A DNA stretch of 64,000 bases, taken from NCBI RefSeq assembly GCF_020164495.1, contig NZ_JAIQYZ010000001.1, positions 1,178,001 to 1,242,000 on the forward strand, read 5' to 3'. Below the pieces are notes generated by a model. That model worked only from the letters and a program-made list of their open reading frames with translations. It was not told the DNA's origin and ran no database searches. Shown one piece after another: positions 34,895-43,611 of this stretch. This DNA comes from Psychroflexus lacisalsi. GTDB taxonomy: Bacteria > Bacteroidota > Bacteroidia > Flavobacteriales > Flavobacteriaceae. How positions within the stretch are numbered: the stretch's first letter is position 1; each line of letters starts with the position of its first letter. A program made the position numbers and the translations under genes.

Positions 34895-36211
34895 TCAAGC
34901 TACCTTTTCTTTTCCAATATGTTTGAGGTAGAAATAACCTATGATTCCAGCTATAATTGAAGCTGTGAGTATTCCTATTTTGGCTTGAGTTTTATAAAGT
35001 TCATTTTCGAAGGCTAACTCTGTTATAAAAATTGACATTGTAAACCCGATAGATGCTAAAATCCCGATGCCAAAAACATGTTTGAATGTTACTCCTTCAG
35101 GGAGAAAACTTATTTTGAAAAACACCATCAGTTTGGTCAGCAACATTATTCCAATTACTTTTCCTGCAAGCAGTCCACATATCACTCCCAGAGTTACCGG
35201 ATTAAAAAAGTTAGTGAACGCCTCCTGATTTATTGTTACTCCTGCGTTTGCAAAAGCAAAAAGAGGCAGAACAATAAAGTTGACAAAAGGACTCAAGGTT
35301 TTCTCAAGCCTGTGTAGAGGTGCAGTGGCATCATCTGATAGCATGGAGAACTTTTCAATGTTTTCTGCAATATCCACTTCGTGTTCTTTTTCTTTGAAAA
35401 CCGTTTTGATTTTGTAAGACAATTGACTGGCTTTCCTTAAAAAAAGTTTGGAACTTATCCTTTCATTTGAGGGAATTGTGAAGGCTGCTAAAACAGCTGC
35501 AATTGTAGCATGTACCCCAGAGAGTAAAAAGGCAAGCCATAGACCACCAATTCCAAATATGGCATAGAAAATTGTATTTCGGACGCCCAACTTGTTTGCT
35601 AAAAAAAGGATTAATAGAAATCCACCACCTAATGCAAGGTTAAGCATGGATATGTCTGACGTGTAGAAAAAAGCAATGACTAAAACTGCTCCAAGATCAT
35701 CGACGATGGCAATAGCAGTCAAAAATATTTTAAGTGAAATAGGTACTTTATCTCCCAAAAGGTAGATCACTCCGAGTGCAAAAGCTATATCTGTGGCCAT
35801 AGGAATTCCCCACCCTGCCACAGCATCTGTATTTTGTGCGAAGCTAAAATATATCAAGGCAGGTACAAGCATCCCACCAATGGCCGCAGAGACAGGTAAA
35901 ATTGCTTTTTTGAAGCTTGTGAGCTGACCGTGCAAAAACTCTCGTTTTAGCTCTAGGCCTATCAGAAAAAAGAAAATTGACATTAACCCATCATTTATCC
36001 AATGCAGAAGGTTCTTCTTAATGACGAAATCGTCAAATCCTATGTATAGATAATTTTTCCAGAAATTATGATAGTGATCCGACAATGGTGAGTTGGCAAT
36101 GATTAATGCTAAAAAAGCAGAAGCGATAAGCAGAAACCCAACTGAAGTTTTTTTCTGTATGAAGTTCTTGATAGGAAGAACTAGATGAGTATCCAGGTTT
36201 GATTTTTTCAT
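34895..36211 (-). CDS. nhaA: Na+/H+ antiporter NhaA
   Basis: Electrogenic sodium/proton antiporter with about 12 membrane helices. The ion-binding aspartate pair is Asp171-Asp172 in AIAIVDDLGAVLVIAFFYTS and the preceding MATDIAFALGVIYLLG carries the conserved Asp141. The N-terminal FFFLIGLELKREFLHGQL is typical. 438 aa is normal; an approximately 40-aa polar insert around residues 245-285 lies in the central loop. Monocistronic. Fits a saline habitat. Confidence 0.95.
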   Translation of the reverse strand: MKKSNLDTHLVLPIKNFIQKKTSVGFLLIASAFLALIIANSPLSDHYHNFWKNYLYIGFDDFVIKKNLLHWINDGLMSIFFFLIGLELKREFLHGQLTSFKKAILPVSAAIGGMLVPALIYFSFAQNTDAVAGWGIPMATDIAFALGVIYLLGDKVPISLKIFLTAIAIVDDLGAVLVIAFFYTSDISMLNLALGGGFLLILFLANKLGVRNTIFYAIFGIGGLWLAFLLSGVHATIAAVLAAFTIPSNERISSKLFLRKASQLSYKIKTVFKEKEHEVDIAENIEKFSMLSDDATAPLHRLEKTLSPFVNFIVLPLFAFANAGVTINQEAFTNFFNPVTLGVICGLLAGKVIGIMLLTKLMVFFKISFLPEGVTFKHVFGIGILASIGFTMSIFITELAFENELYKTQAKIGILTASIIAGIIGYFYLKHIGKEKVA

Positions 36212-36386
36212 AAAGAATTTCCTTTGACAAGATTTGAAATTGAAAAAACTCTAAGTTAGACACTAAAACTTTAATGAAATATGATAAAAATTGGTTTTTT
36301 AGAAGTATTAATAACATTTTAATTCTGCCTTAAACAGTAATAAAACTATACTTTTTAAAGTTTTATGATAACAACCAGTTGAACGT

Positions 36387-37031
36387 TTAGAATTGAATTC
36401 CCAAACTAAATCCATATGAGCGATAAACAATACTCATAGGATCATCATTGACGCCTTCCAAAATGCTTTCATTAAAAATGAAATCGTTAAAATCTCCAAA
36501 GACATTCAAATTTATAACGAAACCGTCTATAGTTGTAATCGGGAATTGAAGTCCAAGGCGAAGGTTGGCAAAATTGCTATCTATTTTTTCATTCAAGGCA
36601 ATATTTCCAGCAAGCATAAAATTGAGATTTACACTTTCATAATCTACAAAATGATATCTCATGATGGCTCCAGCTTTAAGGGCTGTAATACTTTGCTGAA
36701 CCTGGTGCTGAAGACCCCCAATTCCTCCTAAAGTAAACTTCTTGAAAATAGGATAGCTGTAACTATACAGGATATCATATCCAACTTTATTTTCCAATTC
36801 TTCCTGACTTCCACTTACGATTCTATTATTTTCATCAAGTCGTTTGTAACTATATTCAATTGAATTTGCAATTGCAAAGCTCATATCAATATGTGAAAAC
36901 CAGCGTTTTTCTAATGGAATAGGATCTGTATCCTTTGCAATGGCGTTTCCTGCGTTGATGAGGTCCAACGGATTTTGAGATTGAGCGGGAAAAGCTACAG
37001 CAAGTATAAGAACAAGGAGTATGTTTTTCAT
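36387..37031 (-). CDS. exported beta-rich protein, probable outer-membrane barrel
   Basis: 214 aa with signal peptide ending FPAQSQ, then alternating polar/hydrophobic strands (for example FSLGIQF at the C-terminus and AGAIMRYHFVDYESVNLNFMLAG), ending in an aromatic residue as expected for a beta-barrel insertion signal. No specific family recognised. It lies 13 bp downstream of the cupin gene and may share a transcript with it. Confidence 0.7.
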   Translation of the reverse strand: MKNILLVLILAVAFPAQSQNPLDLINAGNAIAKDTDPIPLEKRWFSHIDMSFAIANSIEYSYKRLDENNRIVSGSQEELENKVGYDILYSYSYPIFKKFTLGGIGGLQHQVQQSITALKAGAIMRYHFVDYESVNLNFMLAGNIALNEKIDSNFANLRLGLQFPITTIDGFVINLNVFGDFNDFIFNESILEGVNDDPMSIVYRSYGFSLGIQF

Positions 37032-37044
37032 AACTTAAGGATGT

Positions 37045-37410
37045 TTAAATTTTATCTAGTTTTTTGACTGTTAACTCATTTTCAGTATTACCAGTATTCA
37101 AGGTAGATTTAGGCTCAAACATTAAGACTTTGGCTTCACCTACAGCCGATGGTTTATGTGGAGTTCCTTTGGGAACAATAATAAACTCTCCAGCGTTAAT
37201 TTCGTGAGCTTCATTCTCGATTTCTATCGTGATTTGCCCTTCTATGACTAGAAATAATTCATCTTCATGATCGTGTTGATGACTGATGAACTCATCTTTG
37301 AATTTGGCAATTTTGACCTGTTGCCCATTGAGTTCTCCTACGATTTTGGGATTCCAAAAATCCGAAAAGGAATTAAATTTTTCTTGAAGGCTTACGGGTT
37401 TAATTTTCAC
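37045..37410 (-). CDS. cupin-domain protein
   Basis: 121 aa single cupin barrel. Metal-site motif one SHQHDHEDELFLVIEGQITI (His and Glu ligands around residues 43-62) and motif two FIIVPKGTPHKPSA (about 78-92). Start is GTG at 37410, overlapping the last 11 nt of the interrupted AI-2E transporter gene. Function cannot be assigned beyond small-molecule binding or a cupin enzyme. Confidence 0.88.
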   Translation of the reverse strand: MKIKPVSLQEKFNSFSDFWNPKIVGELNGQQVKIAKFKDEFISHQHDHEDELFLVIEGQITIEIENEAHEINAGEFIIVPKGTPHKPSAVGEAKVLMFEPKSTLNTGNTENELTVKKLDKI

Positions 37411-38521
37411 AGGAATTGTTATTGATTAATTTTTCTTTTAATCGTTTAAAAATATTTTTCTTATTCTTTTTCTTTTCTACAAAATTGTCGTTTCCAATTA
37501 ATAAGCCAAGTGCTTGTAACTGTTCATATTCTTTGCATACCACTTTTAGCATGGCTGCAAAAGGTAAGAACAATACCATGCCAGCTACTCCCCAAACGCT
37601 TGCTCCAATGATCAGACTTAGAATGGCAGCAAAGGCATTTACATTGACACTACTTCCCACAATTTTAGGATTCAAAAAGTTACCTTCTAGTAATTGAACA
37701 AACCAGAACAAAATAGCTACTGCTATAGGAACCTATAATTGATCATTTGACATGAAAGCATACATTACGGGGATTGTTGCACCCAGAGTTGTACCTATGT
37801 AAGGAATGATAGATAAAGATGCTGCCAAAAAACCAAATAAAAAAGGGCTGTCTATTCCAATAATCCAAAGGCCAATACTGTTGAGTGTTCCCAAAATTAA
37901 AATCAAGATTAGCATGCCAGATAAATATTTTTGACCAACCTGCTGTACACCTTTTAACATGTTGAAAAACTGATTTTTTTTATCTGCTGGAGAGAATTTC
38001 ATAAATGCTTTTACTAAACCTTTGTTATAGATCAGGAACAAAAACAGGTAAATAAACATGGTAATCAATCCGGTTAAGAAATTGGCGGTGCTACTAAAAG
38101 TTCCTCCCAGAACTGCTCCTGCAGAATTTTTTAACCAGGTTGTTAAATCATTAAGTAGATCATCTTCATTGAGTTGATCTACTAGAGTTACATTTTTATT
38201 GATGTAAATAATGATGTCGGTGTAAAGGTTGGAAAGTTTAGAACCAAAATTATTAATCTCATCGGATAATGCTATGATTTCTGCTGAGAAAAAAGTGAGT
38301 CCGCCACCAATTACCAATGCTAATACTAAAATTGATATAAATCCAGATAAGATATTTCCAAATCCCCAACCTATCAATTTTTTATGCACTGGATATAAAA
38401 TAAAGGCTAAAATCAATGCTATACCGAGAGGAACTAAAATTGATTTAGCTATCACTAGGAAAGCAATAAAAGTGGCGATGAAAGCCATGGTAAAAAATGA
38501 CTTTTGAAAGGATAATTTCAT
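37400..38521 (-). pseudogene. AI-2E family transporter interrupted by an in-frame amber codon
   Basis: Membrane protein of the AI-2E/PerM exporter family. The first 262 residues run from FIATFIAFLVIAKSILVPLG to PYIGTTLGATIPVMYAFMSNDQL, then a TAG (37735-37733), and the same frame continues VPIAVAILFWFVQLLEGNF and KIVGSSVNVNAFAAILSLI, the family's C-terminal signature. Together 373 codons, a normal family length. Relatives usually have Trp at the stop position, so a TGG to TAG change explains it. Only read-through would give a full protein; the upstream product lacks the last two helices. Confidence 0.85.
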
Positions 38522-38748
38522 GAAATTATTTGTTTTAAGGACTTTCTATTAATTTAAATCCTATTTCAGTATTTATTTTAGCGAGTAAAATTAGTGATTC
38601 TAAATTTATACTTTTCTAATTTCGGATCTAAAATCCTTAAGCAGTCAACATAAAATTTAATTTCCGGGAAAGGATCTTATGGTTAATTGATTTAATGTTT
38701 AGTTGACTTGTAATACTCAATAGTTCTTAAACTTTGATTATCCACTTT

Positions 38749-39042
38749 TTATAGGATTCCTTGCTTATTTAATGAGTAGTGCTTTGGATAAATTTGAGCT
38801 TGAAATGTATGATTAATAAAGTTAGTCAGATTTGGAATGACTTTGTATTTAAAGTCTGTGTCTTGAAGAAACTTTTTAAGCTGAGCCTTTGTGTCTAAGG
38901 CCAAGCTATTAAATAAGATGTCTTTGCCTTTACATTGATTTATAAAATCATTTAGTTTTGGAAATTCTTCGGTATATATTTTAGAGTCGATTAACCAGAT
39001 TTTATGAAAATGTGTTTTTCTTTGATGCTGACATTTTCTTAC
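38749..39042 (-). pseudogene. relic of a thioredoxin-like (TlpA/redoxin) protein
   Basis: No start codon, but one minus-strand frame is open to a TAA at 38749 and reads TEEFPKLNDFINQCKGKDIL, NSLALDTKAQLKKFLQDTDF, then KYKVIPN and QIYPKHYSLNKQGIL. This is the C-terminal half of a thioredoxin-like fold: helix after the CxxC position, the DILF strand, and a YPxHY cis-proline-like segment before a beta-hairpin. The CxxC half is not recognisable upstream. Sits just downstream of the lipoprotein gene in a 580-bp region otherwise without genes; 38522-38748 shows nothing. Confidence 0.6.
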
Positions 39043-39104
39043 CGATTGGCTTCCAGATCAAAAAATCAAATTCTGGAAACTACTGGCTTTCCATTGAATA
39101 ATGC

Positions 39105-39560
39105 TCAATCTAGTACGATTTGTACATCGATAAGGGCATTCCCTCTTAATTTTGGCACCAGTTGATGATAAGTTAAATTCGGAGCTATAAAGGTTTCGTT
39201 TTGAATAAAAGTAATTTTTAATACAAATGTATTGGCTTTGCAATTATCAATGTATTGATAATCAATGGAATCATTACCGCTTGGCAGCTCTGCTTTGCCG
39301 ATGACTAAGTCGTAAGTTTCAAAATCAATTTCAGGTTGACAATCTCCGGAAACTTGCTGGTCAAAATCAGATTGATTGGTGATGACTTTGAATTCGTTTG
39401 ACAAATCAATGTCCATATTAAATTTGGTGTTTGAGCACCTATATTGTTCTTCTAAGCTTATGGTGTCTATCAAGTTGTACTTACAGACCTTATCGTCATC
39501 ACTGCAGGAAACTATCAAAAAAAATAGAATAGAATAAAATATTGATTTGTGATAGATCAT
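39105..39560 (-). CDS. lipoprotein of unknown function
   Basis: 151 aa with a lipoprotein signal peptide: hydrophobic SIFYSILFFLIVS then Cys19 followed by SDDD, the Bacteroidetes export-type context. Four to five further cysteines could form disulfides. Beta-rich remainder; no family recognised. Alone on its strand, about 230 bp downstream of the small membrane protein operon. Confidence 0.75.
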   Translation of the reverse strand: MIYHKSIFYSILFFLIVSCSDDDKVCKYNLIDTISLEEQYRCSNTKFNMDIDLSNEFKVITNQSDFDQQVSGDCQPEIDFETYDLVIGKAELPSGNDSIDYQYIDNCKANTFVLKITFIQNETFIAPNLTYHQLVPKLRGNALIDVQIVLD

Positions 39561-39789
39561 GCTATGAGATTATGTCTATAAAATTAATCAAATTAAAAAT
39601 TTATTTAATGAAACAGTTTGATAAAATCTTTAGAATTTTCAAAAGAATTGTAATAATAGAGGTTTTCAAAGAATTGAATAAAACAAATTCAATTACTATC
39701 AGTTAAGTCGAAAGAGTCTGGTAGTAGCTTCAAATAGATTAGCTATAAATTGCGAAAAGTCCTGCAAGAGCTAAGATTCATGATAATTA

Positions 39790-39963
39790 TTAACTGGGTC
39801 TATTTTTTGATCTTTTTTCTGAATATTTTCCAAGTTGATAGGCTACTAAAAGAGGAATAAATGAAAATACTAAATAGGTCTCCGCTTCGCCATACTCTGC
39901 CCAAAGTATGAGAAATCCAGCAGCTAGTATTATGAAAACGATATCGAATATTGTTTTGTTCAT
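39790..39963 (-). CDS. 57-aa single- or double-helix membrane protein
   Basis: Short gene starting MNKTIFDIVFIILAAGFLIL, with a second hydrophobic stretch LVFSFIPLLVAYQLG and a basic tail ending RPS. Its ATG shares one base with the stop of the upstream gene (TAATG), strong evidence that it is translated by coupling. Last of four small membrane-protein genes. Unknown function. Confidence 0.7.
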   Translation of the reverse strand: MNKTIFDIVFIILAAGFLILWAEYGEAETYLVFSFIPLLVAYQLGKYSEKRSKNRPS

Positions 39964-40418
39964 TATTTTATTAGTTTAGAATTTTCAAGCATTTGCGCAT
40001 TGGAACACTCGTCTATATACTTTGCATTTGAATTTTCAACCAAAATTCTGATCAGCCGATTTTTATCGTCATCGTGGATCTCCTTAAGATTTATCTTTTT
40101 ATCTGTTTTATGGAGTAACTCGATAATGATGGACTCTTGCTGAGCAATAATGGTTTCTATATCCTCAAAACTGATGTTTTTGCTTTTTATTAGATTGGTT
40201 TTAACAACAATTCCTTTTTGGTTCCATTGCACAAAATTTTTGTACCAAAAGATTTTGCTGAATAAAACAATTTGTATCAAGAACCCCAAGGCGGATATAA
40301 GCCCATTTTCGTAGTTGAAAATCATCCCGTAGCCTATTAAAATGCATAAAGCTGAAGCTATCAACAATGCTATTCTAACCCAATCTCCAGATATTTTATC
40401 AAAGTGTATCCTATGCAT
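39963..40418 (-). CDS. two-helix membrane protein with a PH-like cytosolic domain
   Basis: 151 aa. Residues about 15-34 and 40-56 are two adjacent hydrophobic segments, followed by a beta-rich domain (WNQKGIVVKTNLIKSKNISF, ESIIIELLHKTDKKINLKEI) similar in layout to bacterial PH-like domains, and a helix. Overlaps the upstream 57-aa gene by 8 nt and the downstream one by 1 nt. Family not certain. Confidence 0.75.
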   Translation of the reverse strand: MHRIHFDKISGDWVRIALLIASALCILIGYGMIFNYENGLISALGFLIQIVLFSKIFWYKNFVQWNQKGIVVKTNLIKSKNISFEDIETIIAQQESIIIELLHKTDKKINLKEIHDDDKNRLIRILVENSNAKYIDECSNAQMLENSKLIK

Positions 40419-40584
40419 TTTTTCTGATAGATTTTACTAATTTGATTGCATAAAGTGTCGCAATTATTACCATAAGTCCAGCAATCCAATACTCCTGTTT
40501 TGGGTAATAAATTAAAACACCCATAGTTCCAAACACCATCCATAGGAGGTTTGAAAGAACTTTACTATTGAGCAGTCTTTTCAT
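40411..40584 (-). CDS. 57-aa membrane protein
   Basis: MKRLLNSKVLSNLLWMVFG then VLIYYPKQEYWIAGLMVII: two hydrophobic segments and a basic C-terminus. I use the ATG at 40584; an upstream in-frame start at 40608 overlaps the previous gene more deeply. Overlaps both neighbours, so it belongs to the same four-gene operon. Function unknown. Confidence 0.65.
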   Translation of the reverse strand: MKRLLNSKVLSNLLWMVFGTMGVLIYYPKQEYWIAGLMVIIATLYAIKLVKSIRKNA

Positions 40585-40777
40585 TTTTGGTCTTTTTATG
40601 TTTAACACTATTATTCATTATAAACCCTAAGACACCTCCTATGAAAAAGAAGTTGAAAAAGAATCTTTGAGTTCTAAACTCTAATCCATCAAAATAATCA
40701 AAGCCCGCCATAATTCCAGCAGAGACAGTTCCTCCTATAAAAAATGCGATGAGTAGTCTTTTTGTTTTTGTATTCAT
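40565..40777 (-). CDS. 70-aa membrane protein, first of a four-gene operon
   Basis: MNTKTKRLLIAFFIGGTVSAG is the first hydrophobic segment and FFFNFFFIGGVLGFIMNN the second, ending in a Lys-rich tail. Start ATG at 40777; an in-frame start at 40789 is possible. Overlaps the next gene by 20 nt. Unknown function; together with the three following genes it suggests a small membrane complex or a decaying set of paralogues. Confidence 0.7.
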   Translation of the reverse strand: MNTKTKRLLIAFFIGGTVSAGIMAGFDYFDGLEFRTQRFFFNFFFIGGVLGFIMNNSVKHKKTKNEKTAQ

Positions 40778-40845
40778 TCTTAAAATCAAGTAGTAAATTA
40801 AATAAGTAAGTTTAAAATTAAAAATTTATTTCAATTTTCCTCAAA

Positions 40846-40946
40846 ACCTTCAGTAATTCATCTTAGCCAACTGGGTCTTTTAAGTTGACGTTTTGCATAA
40901 AGCAATGCATCTTATATCCTGAAATTCAGCAGTGGCAAATTCAGAA
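40846..40946 (-). repeat. recurring 3'-end element, copy A
   Basis: On the minus strand it begins TTCTGAATTTGCC 17 bases after the ldhA stop and ends CTGAAGGT. Blocks shared with copy B (44776-44874): CTGAATTTGCC, CATTGCTT, ACTTAAAAGA, CCAGTT(T)GG and TACTGAAGGT in the same order, with indels between. Contains a GCAT/ATGC hairpin and a CTGAAATTCAG palindrome. No coding capacity. Confidence 0.55.
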
Positions 40947-40962
40947 TAAAAATTGAGATATA

Positions 40963-41955
40963 TTATTGCTTCACTTCATTGGTAAGCGATTGGTTATTCA
41001 CAAATTCATAGATGTTTGAGAATACGGTTTTTGAAATCTCAGTAAGTGCTTCACTGGTCAAAAAAGCCTGATGTGAAGTGATTAAGACGTTTGGAAAGCT
41101 TATTAACTTCAATAAGGTGTCGTCCTCTATAATTTGCTCGGACTTGTCTTCAAAAAATACATTTTCTTCTTGTTCATAGACATCGATGCCAAGATAGCCA
41201 ACTTTCCTGTCTTTTAGATTTTTGACCACGTCCTCTGTGTTGATCAATCCACCGCGGCTGGTATTGATAATCATCACCTGAGTTTTCATCTGAGCGATAC
41301 TTTTATCGTTGATCAAATGCTGAGTAGCCGGCAATAAAGGGCAGTGCAGTGAGATAATGTCTGAGCCTTTGTAAAGTTCTTCCAGAGTGACGTAAGTGAC
41401 TCCAGCCTCTTCCAATGCGCCTTGTGGAGTAACATCATAGGCCAAAACTTTACAACCTAGTCCAAGCATAATTTTGCAAAAGGCTTGTCCAATTTTTCCT
41501 GTTCCTATAACACCAACGGTTTTGTTGTAGACATTAAAACCAATAAGGTTATCCAGTGAAAAATTACCTTCTTTGACGCGGTTATAGGCTTTATGGGTTT
41601 TGCGATTGAGTGTTAATATAAGTGCCAGGGCGTGTTCTGCAACCGCTTGCGGAGAGTAAGCAGGAACTCGTGTGACTTTTATCCCGTATTGCTCTGCTGC
41701 CTCCAGATCTACATTATTAAACCCGGCACAACGCAGGGCAATTAATTTTACACCATTGTTAGCCAATGCCTTTATGACTTCCTTACCGAGTTGATCGTTG
41801 ACGAATACGCAGACCACATCAAAGTCCTGTGTAAGATTGGAGGTTTGCGCATTGAGATTAGTGTCAAAAAACGATAGTTCGTAGTTGTAATCTTTATTAT
41901 AGGTTTCGAAGTAGCGGCGATCGTAAGGTTTTGAACTAAAAACGGCAATTTTCAT
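40963..41955 (-). CDS. ldhA: D-2-hydroxyacid dehydrogenase, probably D-lactate dehydrogenase
   Basis: NAD-dependent D-isomer-specific 2-hydroxyacid dehydrogenase. Rossmann motif VGVIGTGKIGQAFCKI (about residues 145-160), catalytic Arg in IALRCAGFNNVD and NTSRGGLINTED regions, Glu in the DVYEQEENVFFED segment and catalytic His in ITSHQAFLTSEAL. The EENVFFED insertion is characteristic of the fermentative LdhA subgroup reducing pyruvate to D-lactate. 330 aa. Monocistronic. Confidence 0.88.
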   Translation of the reverse strand: MKIAVFSSKPYDRRYFETYNKDYNYELSFFDTNLNAQTSNLTQDFDVVCVFVNDQLGKEVIKALANNGVKLIALRCAGFNNVDLEAAEQYGIKVTRVPAYSPQAVAEHALALILTLNRKTHKAYNRVKEGNFSLDNLIGFNVYNKTVGVIGTGKIGQAFCKIMLGLGCKVLAYDVTPQGALEEAGVTYVTLEELYKGSDIISLHCPLLPATQHLINDKSIAQMKTQVMIINTSRGGLINTEDVVKNLKDRKVGYLGIDVYEQEENVFFEDKSEQIIEDDTLLKLISFPNVLITSHQAFLTSEALTEISKTVFSNIYEFVNNQSLTNEVKQ

Positions 41956-42058
41956 AGGTTTTATTATAAGAGGAAATAATTTTACTTGAGGTAAAGTTCT
42001 TTAAAATATTTAAAAGAATTACTCATGTGATTGATTTTCCAGATGTCTTTTTCTTGAA

Positions 42059-42230
42059 TTATATTTTTTCTGCAAGGCGTTTATCGTCAACGTAAGGTCT
42101 AAAGATAAAAGCATACACAACTAAGAGCACAACAAAAACTAAAGAACTTATTATGTTTATTTTAATTAACCAGATAATGAATATAAGTGGTGCCAAAATG
42201 GATAAATAATAGAGTTAAGTATTTTTCATT
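42059..42230 (-). pseudogene. small membrane protein gene with frameshift near the start
   Basis: From the ATG at 42230 the frame stops at codon 5, but with one A fewer in the AAAAA run (ATGAAAAATAC to ATGAAAATAC) it reads MKILNSIIYPFWHHLYFIIW, then INIISSLVFVVLLVVYAFIF and ends DDKRLAEKI at 42059. 172 nt is 57 codons plus one base. The result is a plausible two-helix membrane protein of 56 aa. Either a decayed gene, a sequence error, or chance; the rest of the 41956-42335 gap shows nothing. Confidence 0.45.
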
Positions 42231-42335
42231 GTTAGGTATTAATTTAACAGGTCTGTTGATTTTAAAATTACGCGTTTATGCTAATTCATTTTTTTTTCAA
42301 GACGTTTTTCTTTGCATTAGATGTGGGTTTATGCA

Positions 42336-43319
42336 TTAATCTAGTTCGTTTTTGAGTAGATATAAAACTCCTACTTCCTCTCTGGAGAGGCTTTCCACAG
42401 AATCCAGCAACTTATCGATTTCATTTTTGAAATAATTCAAGGTTTTGCCCTCGATATATTCATCGATTATCCTGGGGTCTATATAAGAATCTCTCGCAAC
42501 AGCCGGCGTATTCCCCAATTTTTCCGACACACGAATGACTGCTTTGCGTATGTTCTCATCCAGTAATTTTTGATCGTTTTTACTTACTGCTCCAAGTTCG
42601 TTTAAAGCGATAGCCGCAATCATACTGCCAGACCAGGTTCTAAAGTCTTTGGCAGAAAAATCTTCACCCATATGCTCTCTTATGTAGGCATTGAGGTCAT
42701 CACTCTTCACGTTTACCTTTTGGCCGCTTTCATCGTAATATTTAAAAATTTCGTAGCCTGGAATATTGTCCAGTTCTGTGATGACCCTAACCAGTTTCTC
42801 ATTTTCAATTTCCTTTTGCTGCCGTTTACCAGATTTTCCGTTATACGAGAAGATCACTTTATCTTGGTCGGCAGTTAGGTGTTTACTGCGAAGAGTAGTA
42901 AGGCCATAGCTATGGTTTTCATTTGAGTAGGCTTCACTTCCAGGTCGGAAAAAAGCGGTTTCGAGAAGTCTTACCAGTGTCGCCATTACACGGTTTCTGG
43001 TATTTTCCTCATGACGAAGATGCTGGCCAGTTACACGTCTCATATGTTCCAGCTGATCCGCAAAAGCGACGATCCTGTTAAACTTCCGGGCTTCTCTTCT
43101 AGCTCTGTAATTAGGATGATAAATGTATTGTTTGCGTTCCTTAGCATCGCGACCAGTCGCAAGTAAGTCTGCGCTTTTATTTTCAGAAATCTGTACTTCG
43201 GTCCAGGCTGGAGGAATAACAAGGGATTCAAACCACTTTCGTAATTTCTTATCACCAACAGTTTTTCCTTTCTCATCCTGATAAGTAAAGCCTCTTCCCT
43301 TTTTATATCTGTAAAACAT
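42336..43319 (-). CDS. DNA topoisomerase IB (poxvirus-like)
   Basis: Type IB topoisomerase that relaxes supercoils through a 3'-phosphotyrosine. N-terminal beta domain with RKWFESLVIPPAWTEVQIS (about 27-45), then GRDAKERKQYIYHPNYR; catalytic domain with YGLTTLRSKHL (Arg about 144), AKDFRTWSGSMIAA (Arg227) and the nucleophile Tyr279 in TPAVARDSYIDPRII. 327 aa is the size of bacterial TopIB. Monocistronic. Confidence 0.94.
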   Translation of the reverse strand: MFYRYKKGRGFTYQDEKGKTVGDKKLRKWFESLVIPPAWTEVQISENKSADLLATGRDAKERKQYIYHPNYRARREARKFNRIVAFADQLEHMRRVTGQHLRHEENTRNRVMATLVRLLETAFFRPGSEAYSNENHSYGLTTLRSKHLTADQDKVIFSYNGKSGKRQQKEIENEKLVRVITELDNIPGYEIFKYYDESGQKVNVKSDDLNAYIREHMGEDFSAKDFRTWSGSMIAAIALNELGAVSKNDQKLLDENIRKAVIRVSEKLGNTPAVARDSYIDPRIIDEYIEGKTLNYFKNEIDKLLDSVESLSREEVGVLYLLKNELD

Positions 43320-43581
43320 GCTGTGAATTGATGATAATTTCTTCTGACTTTATTACTGAAATCATTTATAAAAATAGCCTTTTAAATTATTTCTGAGTTG
43401 ATCCTTCCAAAAATGATATGATGGCTTACAGACAACTAGATCATATCTGAATATTTCTTCCAATAGTTAAAGTTTCTGAATCCTAAAATCGCTAATTATT
43501 GAGAGCTAATAGGTTATAAAAATGGATAAGAAATTTTGAATATCTAGCTTTTTCTTTAGTTCTGAGGCTGAACAAAAAACC

Positions 43582-43589
43582 TATTTTTG
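43582..43589 (+). promoter_or_regulatory. candidate -7 element for the DUF4494 gene
   Basis: TATTTTTG matches the Bacteroidetes TAnnTTTG consensus, 22 bp before the start codon at 43612. No good TTTG -33 element lies 19-21 bp upstream, so the assignment is tentative. Confidence 0.3.
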
Positions 43590-43611
43590 ACGCTCTTAAT
43601 AAAACAATGAT

